64,000 bases of DNA from positions 17,298,052 to 17,362,051 of the forward strand of contig NC_088776.1 in the NCBI RefSeq assembly GCF_954871325.1, in the 5' to 3' direction. The notes beneath the pieces are model-generated. The model was given only the letters and a program-made list of their open reading frames with translations, ran no database searches and was not told the DNA's origin. Positions 22,967 to 35,500 of the stretch are shown here, one piece after another. The stretch's first letter is position 1. Each line of letters starts with the position of its first letter. Made by a program: the position numbers and the translations under genes. The stretch comes from Gordionus sp. m RMFG-2023 (Eukaryota > Nematomorpha > Gordioida > Chordodea > Parachordodidae).

Positions 22967-23537
22967 TTAATTTTGGTAATAATGGCCGCCCTGGTTTTTG
23001 TTATCGTCGTAATATCCTCCTGACCCTCCCCCTTGGCTAAGATTGTTTGATATATTTTTTCCCCTGTTGTTAGGGTACCGCATTCTTTGAATAGAAGCTG
23101 GATCGTTCATATTAGGGTGAAAATTATTAGAACCTAAGGCTAAATTTCTATTAGACATTTGATGCGACGGGTAATTATTATTTGGTTGCTGTTGCATTTG
23201 GTGTTGAGAGGGTTGATTATTGGGGTCAAAATTGTAAATAGCCTGTTGAGAAGGGACAGGCCCGGCAGCCATCATATGTGAAGGAAGTCTCCTTGTGTTG
23301 TTAGCGAGATTATTTATGTTCGCCGTGGAGAAATTAGAGTTGTTACCTGAATTATTTAATATAGAAAAGTTAGAATTATTCGCTTGATTATTCATATTTG
23401 CCATGGATAAATTAGGATTATTAGCTGGAATATTCATGTTAGTCATGGATAAGTTGTTAGGTGGATTGTTCATATTTATCATGGATACGTTAGGGTTGTT
23501 ATTAGACCAATTTGCGAATCGAGATAGAGGATTATTT
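22967..23537 (-). CDS. MED12: MED12 last exon, Asn-rich repeats and stop
   Basis: 190 codons. Begins NNPLSRFANWSNNN, then imperfect repeats of an N-L/F-S-x-x-N-M/I-N-N-x-A-N-N unit (about 23270-23480), a Gln-rich QHQMQQQPNNN, and a Gly/Tyr-rich end GGGSGGYYDDNKNQGGHYYQ. Stop TAA. Confidence 0.8.
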
Positions 23538-26500
23538 CTAATTTAAATTGTTGGTAAAGTTATAAAAATAAGATAGATAAATAAAAATAAGATAGATAAA
23601 TAAAATGTAATTTATATAATACGGTTTGTGGTGATATATCATGGTCTGTTTATCTGATTGCAAGTCGGTTACAGAGGAAGAATACGAAGGAGGTCTTTTT
23701 ATATTACCATGAGAATTTTGATGCATTGATATTTTTCTTTTGGGGGTATTTTCCATCATGTGTTTTGTATAATCTTAACCAAAAAAACCCATAAAACAAA
23801 GTTAATTAAAACTTTAAAATGAGAAAGTTGTGTATTGTGCATGAAACGAATTTTGATAATGGGCAATATAATGTTATATAGATCTTATCTAAATTTAACC
23901 TTCATTTCCAACGTTTTGTTGGTGCATTTTAGATAAACCGATGGCTATATTTTCTGTGGACAAAAACATTTTCGAAGCGTTTTCTTCATTGTCAAAATCA
24001 AAGTGGTCAAAGGACTGATCCAAACTACCTGTATATTTTAAAATATAATAATTGTAGCATTATCTAATGTGACATATCAGCCATGATGTAGCCGTTTTAA
24101 AAAATCATGCGCTCAACGAAACGTTTTATTGGAATATAAAATATTTTAAACATTGCTAATATAATTTAAGTGTACTGAGCACGCTTTAATCCATCCCCCG
24201 TTATGAATAAATAATTAGATAAAATAGGGATATTATAAATAACCTTGCTTATTTGAGTTATTAAAAGCTGCGCCAGAAACCTTGTTGGGATGAATGTGAC
24301 CTACTAACTCGTTATTGTATCCGCTGGGTCTTATAAACGGTTGATTATTATTTTTATCTGTGGAAAAATTGCTTGTTTTGTTAGAATAAACTTGTTGTTC
24401 TAAGGACGGTTGGGGATACCGCAGCCGACCGGTGGGGGCTATGTTATATCCTTCGATATCGGATAAAACGCCCTCAAATCGATATTTGTCGTTGAAGGGA
24501 TGCTGTTGCCTCATTTTTGAATTATCATAATTAGGATAAGGGTTGGCCCCTGGATGGCTGTTATACTGTAAATTGTCGCCGGAATTCATATTTCTTTGAG
24601 GAGGCGGTCCAAAGTTACGCGGTTTATTTGCCATTAAGGTATGGTTATTAGGTATAGATTGTTGTTGCTGATGGAGAGGGTGATATTGTGTGGTATTGTC
24701 CGGTCTAGGGGTCTGAGGGGTAAATCTGGAAGGACCACTACCGATGGAAGATGGAGGGTATCTGATGCTTTGAGGATCAATTCCTTGTCTAAGCGGTTGT
24801 TGATAAGCGAAAGAAGGGTTATTAGAGGTAGAGGTAGGACCATGTGAAGGATTTTTGGCTCTTAGCATAGAGCTCAGGGCGGCTTTTGAGTCCGTAAGAT
24901 TAGAATTGACTCCCGATATAGGGTTGTTGATGTTCAAATAAGCTTGTTGCTGCCTTTCGTAACCTTTTAAAATATTAAATTATTATTTTTTTGTAATAGA
25001 GTTAAATGAATCGGTATGTATAAAAGAAACAATTTTAGATTTATTCAATCTCTATAAGAAAACTTTGGAAACAACGTATTTTTTTTAATATGCTAAGGAA
25101 AGTAAACTTTCATCCATAGAAGACGACATATTATGGTTAGTAAAACCAGGTTTTTTTTGGATCATATTATGCTGATGATGCATCATACCAGCGCTGTGCT
25201 GCCTAATTAGATATTGTTGATTTCCAGCTGACCCCATTTGTTGTTGATTAGTATAAGCGGAAGTGTGAACGACTTTTAACAAAGGAGGTTCGGCCTTAAA
25301 TGTTGAATGAATCTGTTGTTTTGGAGGATTGTTTAAGGGATGATTATGAATCATGGGTTGATTTTGGTGTTGTTGTAATTGAAGGAGTTGTGCCTGCTGG
25401 TTTTGTTTAGCACTTGAAGCCTATACGAGATTGTGAATTTATTTTTGAAAGATATAGTGCTGAAGTCGGGTTTGAAAAAAAGGACAAAAGAAAATAAAAT
25501 ACGATTTATTCCGACTTTAATATGTGAAGCAAAAGAGATTAAATTTAATATTTTTTTAAAAAATTTTCAAATATATAACTTATATAATATTATATTTAAA
25601 AAAAATTAGAGAAGAGTAAATATGAAAATATGTTTTAAAAAAATTATATAAAAATATAACAAATAATTTAATAAAGAAGCCCATTTATTAATGAATTTTT
25701 CTTAATAATGGATAATAATGAATTAATAAACATTCTCCCATATTTTATTTTTATTTTGCAGATAACTTAAAAATGTAAGTATAATGAATACAATTGGATG
25801 TGATATCGGATGGATAATCGGACGATATCAATTTAATATCGGTAATATTGGATCGGGTCAGCTTCCAAAAAGTGGTATCGTTACTAAAAAAATTAATAAC
25901 GAAAAAGTCCTAATAAGAAAATGAGGATTTCTCAAAAGGTATTCACTTTAGTTGATGAAGGAAGAGCATTTTTAGGTTGTCTTTTTCGACGTTGTTGCTT
26001 GGGCTTTTTGGGTGCAGCAGTAACAATAGGATTTAGACGTTGATTATTTTCCGCAATTAATAAAGCATTGGGATTGCTAGGCTGAAATTTTATTAAAAAA
26101 CCAAAAAAACTTTAATTAAAATCAAAATACATTTTTTATATTTGATCAAATCTCTTGAGTATATTTTAGATGAAATAAATGTGCTTACGCTACAAGGTTT
26201 AAAGTCAATATATATTCTTCATACCGATCAAATCTCTCTTATGTTACAAAATTTAAAGTCATAATATTTAATAAATATAAATTGCAGATTTCGACATCAC
26301 ACATTGATAAAATCGCAGAATATAATTGTTCAAGGTTAAATTATAGAAAAATATATACTTTAAATTAGAGATCTGCAAAGTTAGGCCCGGCCCGTACCCA
26401 GTCCGAGTCCGGCCCGAACGGGCTTCGGGCCGGGCCTAATATTTTTAAAAAAATTCGGGTCGGGTCGGACCTTGAAAATTTTATTAAATATATCTAAATT

Positions 26501-29500
26501 TATCAATTTTATATTAAATTTTTTATGTAAAATAAAATTTTTTATGTTTATCAATTTTATATTAAATTTTTTATGTAAAGTAAAATTTTTTGATTTAATT
26601 TATTGAAACTAAACGCTATATAACATATGTCTTTTATTTTAAGTAATTATAAAAATTAATTTCTATATTTAAATAAATTCGGGCCTGACCGAGCCGGTAA
26701 ATTTTTTTAAAATAAATTTCGGGTTTGGGCCGGCAAAACTTTTAAACAAAATTTCGGGCCGGGCGCTTTAAAAATTAGGCCCGATGTAGATCACTACTTT
26801 ACATTGTGTTAATAATATTTATGTAACTAAAATGCTATTACCCCCACCCCTTTTCTCCTCTTTCTTAAAAATTGTCCAAAAAGAAAATGGTACCGGATAA
26901 ACACTGGATTCGATGTTACATGCCTCGTATGCATTAATGCTGAACTCTGATTTGATGTCCCTAGCGATGACAATCGATTCTGACTTATCACTTATCGGTT
27001 CTTCTTTTATTCGAAGAGAAACGGAAGGAAGAATAAGGTGCCCACCTAATTATGTTCAATTGCAATATTATTTTAAATCGTCATTTGGTAAAATGTATGA
27101 AAACCTAGGGATTTTAAACACATATTAATAATCAATATTATGTAAGGGTATCAAAATAGTGAACAATATTCAAATTTGTTATGAATTTATATATAGTCCC
27201 ACCTGCCGGTGTGTCCCCACTAGCGAGAAGAGTGGGCGATTGAGGTGGAGAGGCATCGGGAAGGGTTTGCAAAGAGAAAGCCTGGTGGTGAGAAAATTCA
27301 GCCGCGCCAACTAAATGGTGAGTGTGAAGCAAAAGAGATTCGTATTGTGATACGTAACTCAGCGGTTTGAAAGAAGCAGTTTTGCGAGCGTTGAACCATG
27401 ATAAACTGAGAGGACCGCTTGCACCGCCCATCGATTTGGGGAGACCCTCGATCAGTTCCCATGGGTTGAGAGTCACGATCTCGGTGGCCTTGAGACCGAT
27501 TACCTAATTTATTTGGGATTTTACAATATTATATAAATATGGTATTTTTATATAATGAATGCTAAAAGTTTAAATTAATAATTCGGATTGACTCCCTTTG
27601 TGCTATTTTTTTCACCCCTTTCATTATTCATTATTAAGATGTTATAAATTAGGCCTATTAAATCGAATAAATTTGTTTTATTTGGATATTTAAACCGATT
27701 GAATTAAAAATATTTAGTCATGTGATTTCTAAAACGCGGTTATTTCACAAATTGTTAAATTTTTCATTTTGTCACACTTTTACAGAGTTATAATGTCCCG
27801 TATCCATCTAAAACAAAGAAAATTATAATTAAAATTGTAATATTCATACCATAAAATGAATGAATACGCATGAGGTTATTTATGAATTAAATGGAATATA
27901 ATTGATAATGATAATTCTTCAGATAAATAAATTATATATTTTTTTATGAAACGAAATTTCGAATTACTAATAATTTAGTATGAAATTAATTTAAATAGTG
28001 AGAATAATAATATTAATATTGATTACCCAATAAATTAATAATTTTGAAGTATGAAATGAATATTCAAATTATTATTAATTAATTTAGTATTTTGCATAAT
28101 GATATTAATTTAAATGGTGAGAATACTGATATTCATAATGAAAATCCTATAAACAAGTTAATAATTTCAAATGTGAAATGAATATTCAAATTATTATTAA
28201 TTTAGTATGGAGGCGCAGCCAGGAGTTTGCTTTAAAGGGGGACAATTTTTGAAAATATTCTAAAAATGAACATCAGAATGACTAAAAAAAATTAAAATTT
28301 CTAATACCTAGATAAATCTATAAAATTAACAATTATAAATTTATGCACAAAAATTCTGTTATAAAATATTTAATGAATATATATAACGGGCATAACTACA
28401 AGTTTTATACTAAAAACTTGGTTTCTGCATTTTTGGAATGGGAACGGTTAAAAATGATGACTATAAAATAAATTTGTGCTGAAAAAAAATTGTATAAAAA
28501 TCTAAATTAGAATTATTGATTATAAAAAATGGCCCAAATTCTAATATACAAATTTTATTTAAAAATTTATTAATATATGGATTAATATACAAATATTCTT
28601 AAGAATTATTACATGTATAACCCGGCAAGGTATTTATTTATGAACAAAATATATGCAATTTCTGAGGTAGAGACAGGGGTAAAACAATTGTTTTTACATT
28701 TTTGTCATAACATTTTTAAACATAAATGAAACCAAGGAAAATTATAGATCTATATATAGCCAAATTCCTCATCTACAAAATGAAATAAAAGTGTAGCTCT
28801 CAAACTATCACGTTAGGAGCTGTGATTAATTATGTGAAGTGTGCCATTTTCCCCATTTTATACCATACCCAGGGTATAGTGGTAAGCATCAGGGTAAAAG
28901 GAATCAAATAAAATTGAATATAACTATATTGTTTAATTGAACAAAATATTGCAATTTTGTAATCTATTCATCACTTTTAAGTATAAACAATACAATACCG
29001 AGATGTAAAGAATTATATCAAAAATAGTACTTCGGAATGTCTCTCCCAAAATCCTACCTTCAGCCTCATCGTGGCGGGGGAGTGGCAACGTCTTTTGGCG
29101 GCTAATGGAGGTCTAAAAGGTTCCCTGTGATCTGGGTCTAGAATAGGATCACCGTCTCCTCGACGGGGTGTAAAAACCACTTAAAGACGTTGATGTCAGG
29201 AAGGGCATCCGATTGTCAAAACCTTGCTACAAAATTTCCCTATGGTTACAACAAAGCATGGGCGGGGTACAGCCTAAAGTACCCCGTGGGCCTCCTCATC
29301 CGTCTACGACAAAAGGAAGGATGGGAAACCTGGTGGAACCACTATTCATAAAAATAAAACTTATGACGGCCATAAACGACCTGATAAAAAGTGGAGAAAT
29401 CAGTTTACGGGTGATCGAGTTAGGGTCGCGACATGGAATATTGGGAGTATGACGGGAAGAGCGGGAGAAGTCTTCGATGTATTGCACAAAAGGCATATAG

Positions 29501-32500
29501 ATGTGTGCTGCATACAGGAGACTAGATGGAAAGGAAATGGGACCAGAATGATTGGCAAGACTAGCGAAAAGTATAAATTCTTTTGGCAAGGAGGTAATGA
29601 TGGTAAGGCCGGAGTTGGGGTATTGGTTGCGGAGAAATTGGTAGACAAAGTAGTCGAAGTGAGAAGGCTAGACAACCAGATAATGGTTATCAAGATGATT
29701 TTTGGTAGAAAGCTATATAATATTATCTCGGCATATGTTCCTCAGGTTGGAAGAAGTGAAGAAGAGAAAGATATATTCTGGGACAGTCTATTGGGGGTGA
29801 CATCGAGACTGGCAAATGAAGAGGGGATTATCTTGGCTGGTGATCTGAATGGACATGTGGGAGTGAGTAGTGAGGGTTATGAAGGAATACATGGAGGGTT
29901 CAGTTACGGCATGAGAAATTTGGAAGGAGAGAGGATTTTAGAATTTAGTGATGCGATGGATATGATTGTCTGTAATACAATGTTTAAGAAAGAATCAGAG
30001 AAGCTGGTGACTTATAAGTCGGGTAGTACCAAAAGTGCTGTGGATTACTTGTTATTAAGGAGATGTGATCGATGTATAGTAAAAAATGTGAAAGTGATAC
30101 CGGGAGAGGAATGTATAAATCAGCATCGACTAGTTGTAGGAGATCTCACTCTTAAAGGTGCCAGGGTCACTAAAAGAAAGTTTAACCCAAGGCTGAAGGT
30201 TTGGAAATTGAAGGAGGAGAGTGCTAGACTTCAATTCAATATTGCATTGGCGATTAGGGAGGCGGAGGTGGCACAAGCATCTGTGGTGAATGACAAGTGG
30301 GAAGCCATGAAGAAAGCCTGGGTAATGACAACTGAGGAGGTATGTAGATGGACAAAAGGGCCGCCTAGACATAAGGAGACTTGGTGATGGAACCCGAAGG
30401 TAGCGAAAGCCGTGGATGAGAAACGGAGGTGTTCCAAAGTATGGAATAATAGCAAAAAAAATAGTGATAATGATATTTACAAGATGGCTAAAAGAAATGC
30501 CAAGAAATTAATAGCGAAGGCTCAAGAAGAAAAAGACACGAGTTCAGGGTTGGCAAGTCGGTCAATTGACCAGTCAAATTCAGTCAATTGACGGGTCAAT
30601 TGACCGGAGGAGTATTTGACCTGTCAAATACGGTCAAATACTCTAAAAAATTTAAAGGAAGAATAAATTGAAAATATGTTTAAAAAAGGGAAAAAAGATG
30701 TAAATACATGTGATCACAATGTTTGCTTATTTTTTGTGTTCACAATATCAAGAGGAGAACTCACAAGTATGTGATATAATTCAAGAATTAGCTCTTTTAC
30801 AAGGTAGTGATGACCAAAATATTTTAAGTGATATAATTAATTTCAGAAGCAAAAACAGCATGTTTAATATAGCAAATTATGCGGAAAGTAGTAATTTCCA
30901 GAAACAATCAATTCCGACCTCTAGTTAATAGATTAAACTTTGTCCACCCTGCCCATTAAGAGACTAACAATTCCTAGTTCTACTTATTCTTTAGAAAGAA
31001 ATAGGTCGATTAGGGTTAATATTCTTATGAAAATGGAAATCGATTGAAGATCTAAGACATCAGGAAAATTGATTAAAAAATATTAAAGAAAATGATAATA
31101 TTGAAAATGAATCAGAACAAGAACTCCGCTACAATAGCTACACGTTAGTTATTGAATGACAATGAATTTAAAAAATTAATATTATAGATTTTATTTTACT
31201 ATTATATTCAAAATAAAGTTAATATTAACTTTAAAAAAACATATATTTGAATTTGACCACATTTGACCGTATTTGACCGGTCAAATATCGGTCAATTGAC
31301 CGAAACGTATTTGACCGGTCAAATGCACAACCCTGCACGAGTTTGCTAAAGAAATGGAATGCGCTGATGGAATTGGAAATATATGGTTCGAATGGCAAAA
31401 CAGATGTCAAAAAAGAGGCAGGATGTGATAGGTGTAAAGTGTTTGAAAAATATGGAAGGAAAAATGACGATTGATAGTAGTGGTATTAAGAACACCTGGA
31501 AGATTTACATGAAAGGACTTTTGAATGAAGAAAATGAATGGAATAATAATATTAGTTGTGCAAAGGTAGAAGGTCCAGGGTGTAAATTTGGCAAGGACGA
31601 GATAAAGAGAGCAGTGAAAAAGATGAAGAAAGGGAAGGCATCGGGTTTAACGATGGTGGTATCAGAGATGTTTAAAGGTTCTGATGATTTAGGGATTAAA
31701 TGGTTAATGAATTTAGCAAATCAGATTGTCACAGAAGGTACTATTCCCGAGGACTGGCGAAGAAGTATAATTATCCCAGTATGCAAGGGGAAAGGTGATC
31801 CTTTAGATTGTGGGTCTTACAGAGCTATTAAACTCTTGGAACATGCAATGAAAGTATTTGAGAGAGTGTTAGAGAAGCGGTTAAGGGAACAAATTAAAAT
31901 TGATGATATGCAGTTTGGTTTTACATCGGGAAAAGGCACGACAGATGCAATTTTTGTGGTGAGACAAATTCAGGAGAAGTATCTTGCGAAGGAAAAGAAA
32001 CTCTATTATGCGTTTGTTGATTTGGAGAAAGCATTTGATAGGGTGCCGCGTGAGATTACAAGATGGGCCTTGAGAAAATCCGGTGTGGAAGAATGGTTGG
32101 TTACCGCAGTGATGGCAATGTATGTTGGAGCACAAACAGCAGTACGGACGGATTATGGTGATAGTGAGAGCTTTGAGGTGAAGGTAGGACTTCATCAAGG
32201 ATCCGTGCTGAGTCCATTATTATTTATCTTAGTAATGGATGTGGTGGCTAGAGAAATCTGTGAAGGACTTCCCTGGGAGATATTATATGCAGATGACCTT
32301 GTAATAATGGCAAACAGTGAGGGAGAATTGAGGGATAAAGTTAGTAAATGGAAGATGACTATGGAAGCAAAGGGCCTGAAAATGAATGCATCAAAAACAA
32401 AGGTGATGATTGGTGGGGAAAATCTAAAGATGGAAGAATCCGGTAAGTGGCCTTGTGGTGTATGTGGGAAAGGAGTTGCTAGAAATTCTATCTAATGCAC

Positions 32501-35500
32501 CAGATGCCAGAAATGGGTACATAAAAGATGTAGCGGGAAAAAAAGGCAGTTTGATGTTAGAAATAATGACCTTTATTTGTAAAACATGCATGAAAGGGAT
32601 ACATAATAATGATAACCTAAAAAATGGTGGTCTGGATATTGGCAATAGGTTAACCCTAGAAAAAGTGGATAAGTTTTGTTATTTAGGTGATATGCTAAAC
32701 CCAGATGGTGGTGTAGATTCTGCCGTTGTTGCAAGGATCAGACAAGCTTGGAAGAAGTTCAGAGAGATGTCGTCTATTCTTACAAATAAAAAAGTTTCTC
32801 TGAAGTTAAAGGGGAAAGTTTACGTAAGCTGTGTGAGGAGTTGTTTAGTTTATGGTGGTGAAACATGGGCAATGAAAGCAACTCACGAAGCCAAATTAGA
32901 AAGAACAGAGATAAGGATGGTTAAATGGATGTGTGGGGTATCTCTGAGAGAGAGAAAAACTAGCAAGGAATTGCGAGCAAGATTAGGTATAGAAATGATT
33001 GGTATGGTAATGCGACGAAATAGACTAAGATGGTTTGGGCATGTGGAACGTATGACAAGAGATGACTGGGTAAAGAGATGCACAATGATGGAAGTAGGCG
33101 GATCAAGACCTAGAGGAAGACCCAAGATGACTTGGACAAATGTGATAGCGGCGGATATGAGAAGCATGAATCTTACAAGTATTGATGCTCAGGACCGTCA
33201 AAAATGGAAAAGAAAAATCAGAGGGAAAACTGGCCTACCCGGGTAAACCTGGAAATCGCCATAAAACGGAGAAGAAGAAGTACTTCGGAATGTGCCTTCG
33301 AATATCCTTAAAATTTTATTCCAAATAACACAGGAACTATTTATTAATGTTCTTTTTTCCTCAAAAATATTATTTTTAAGCGTTAATATTTTAAAATGAT
33401 CTTTTTACAGCTTAAATCAGGCGGAACATTTTAACCGTTTTACCCAAAACACCTTTACCCCAAGGTGATATTGCGCAAATCGATATAACCTGACTTCTAG
33501 TTAACCTATAAACTTCCGATAAATTCTATATTATATGGCCCTACGGAACATGTAAAAAATTTAAATTCTAAGCCTAATATATTTTGAAGGCAAAATTAAT
33601 TAGAGGGTAATTTTTATAATTATTGGGTAAAAAAAGGGTATTTTGGAAAAATATGTCAAACCAGGAAAATTTTTCAAAAGATTAACATAGGTAAGATATT
33701 AAATATAAAAATACACCCTCACACCAAATATAAGGTCTTTTGGCTCAAAAATTAAAAATTTATTCGCGTTAAATTGTTACCCCGTCAATCGCTTTATCTC
33801 GGTCTCCTTTATTACCTTCATACGTTTTTATTTTTCAGAAGAAAGTGCTAATAGATATAGTGGTTAAATAATTTTGATTATTAGGAAATAACTCTTATAG
33901 ATTTGTTAGGATCCTTAAATTTAGAAAAACATAACAATTATTTCAACTACATTAATAATGAATAAAATAATTTGATATTTTGTCTAGAGAATTAACAAGA
34001 AAAAAGACAGAATCCTGATAATTGGAAGATTAAAGTCCAAAAACGTTATAACCTTAAATGTTCAAGGCGTGTCAAAAAATGGAAGTTAATTAACAATATA
34101 AAACTTCATTAAATACATATATAAATGCTCCTTTTAATTTAATTGAAAATAGTAAAGCTTCAATATACACAAAGAATTTTAGCCTTTGTCAATTGAAAAG
34201 AAAGCTGCTTTTTATAATTTTAATGTAAGTAGATAGTTGGAAAAAGTGACCTTTTGAAACCACAGCTTCTTCATACTAAAGATTATAACGTGATTAAATA
34301 TCTCCCAGCGCTCTATTTCCTATTTTTTTAATAACTAGATGATAGATAATGCTCAGAATGATATCTAAGCAAATTATCATAGCTTCCCCTAAATATGCAC
34401 ATGTAACTGTAACTTGCTTTCCCGTATAACTCCCTATTAATGGGCATGAGAAGAACCAAGAGTGTTCTCACAAAATAAAAAAAAACAATGTGCTTAAGAA
34501 ATGACGAATTCTAGCTTGCTCGTAATTTAATTGACTAGTTTAGTGGTATCATTTCTTCTGCAGAGTCAATTTAAAGAATGAACAGGGATATCATCAGATA
34601 AAGAGTTATGGTGTAACGGTAATTTAATACTAAATTCTTATAATTATGATGATTTTTCGTATGTATCACCAATTTTATATAATTAGTGTAAATCTAAAAT
34701 TACCTGGTTTTTAGCGTGAGATGACTGAGAGTGCGAGGTTTTATCCTGTAGTTGATCAAACATAACAATTTTTTCACTGTTTCGTGGGAATGGGAACAAT
34801 ATTTTTAACATTTCCAATTTTTCCAATTCAATTTTTTCAGCTAATTCTTTCTAAATTTTAAATATAAATTATAATTAGTATTTTTAAAAAGATGAGTAAA
34901 AATGAAGGCATTTAACTCTTACAAATTTCTTTTTTTTTCTAACAAGCTTTTTAACCTTCAATTTTTTGCACAACGTATAATAGCATTTTTTCTGGCCTTC
35001 ATCGAGTTGAACAAATAATAATCTTTCGGGCCCATCTTTAATGGTGGCCCCAAAACCGGAGGCTTTAGTCGACGATGCCCCAGCGAATCCTTGCAGGGTG
35101 TTGCAGTGATATTGTGTCATGCTGCCCGCTAGAGAATTTGGACCACCTTCATCAAAATTCCCATTTTCGTGACTAAAAAGGGGAGAATGAGAGGAAACAT
35201 GGTTCGTGACGTTATTTGAAGGCGGAGGGGAGAGGAGCAGACAACTGGTAACCAAGGTTGTCAAAATATCGAAAATGGTGTAATAAAGTGGTGCACAATT
35301 CTCGTTGGCGTTGAAGGTGTCTAGTAAACTTCGACGTAGGTCTTCGGCAGAGTCAGAGTCCGAATTATATGAATTCGATAGGTAGGGCATATCTGTTTCA
35401 TTGAATATATGTTGATATGTATGTTTTTAATATTGATATCTACCACCATTCTATCTATTTTAGCCAAATTTCCTCAAGGTGTCCCATTATGAATTGTGAT

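Larger units (their letters stand above)
29041..33278 (+). mobile_element. LINE (EEP endonuclease, reverse transcriptase, PHD-like finger), near full length
   Basis: Flanked by a perfect 15-bp target-site duplication AGTACTTCGGAATGT (29026-29040 and 33279-33293) and ending in a short GAA repeat, as expected for target-primed insertion. The 5' leader runs 29041 to about 29300. ORF parts: apurinic-type endonuclease (about 29395-30384), reverse transcriptase (31383-32440), cysteine finger (about 32440-32600) and a conserved C-terminal region (32600-33246). A 791-bp hAT element (30545-31335) interrupts it. Apart from that, the copy has an in-frame TGA at 30385-30387, a frameshift near 31380, a TAA at 32493-32495 and a frameshift near 32575. 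It lies antisense to MED12 in its 7.2-kb intron. The family resembles RTE-like elements annotated as craniofacial-development-protein-2-like; clade uncertain. Confidence 0.92.

Noticed and set aside
24634-24847. Open frames on both strands over the Pro/Gln-rich MED12 exon
   Set aside because: Shadows of low-complexity coding sequence.
28205-28250. hAT-like end (GGAGGCGCAGCCAGGAGTTT with a G run)
   Set aside because: No matching opposite end or duplication was found before the LINE at 29041.
29296-29693. Minus-strand open frames over the LINE endonuclease region
   Set aside because: Antisense shadows of the plus-strand LINE ORF.
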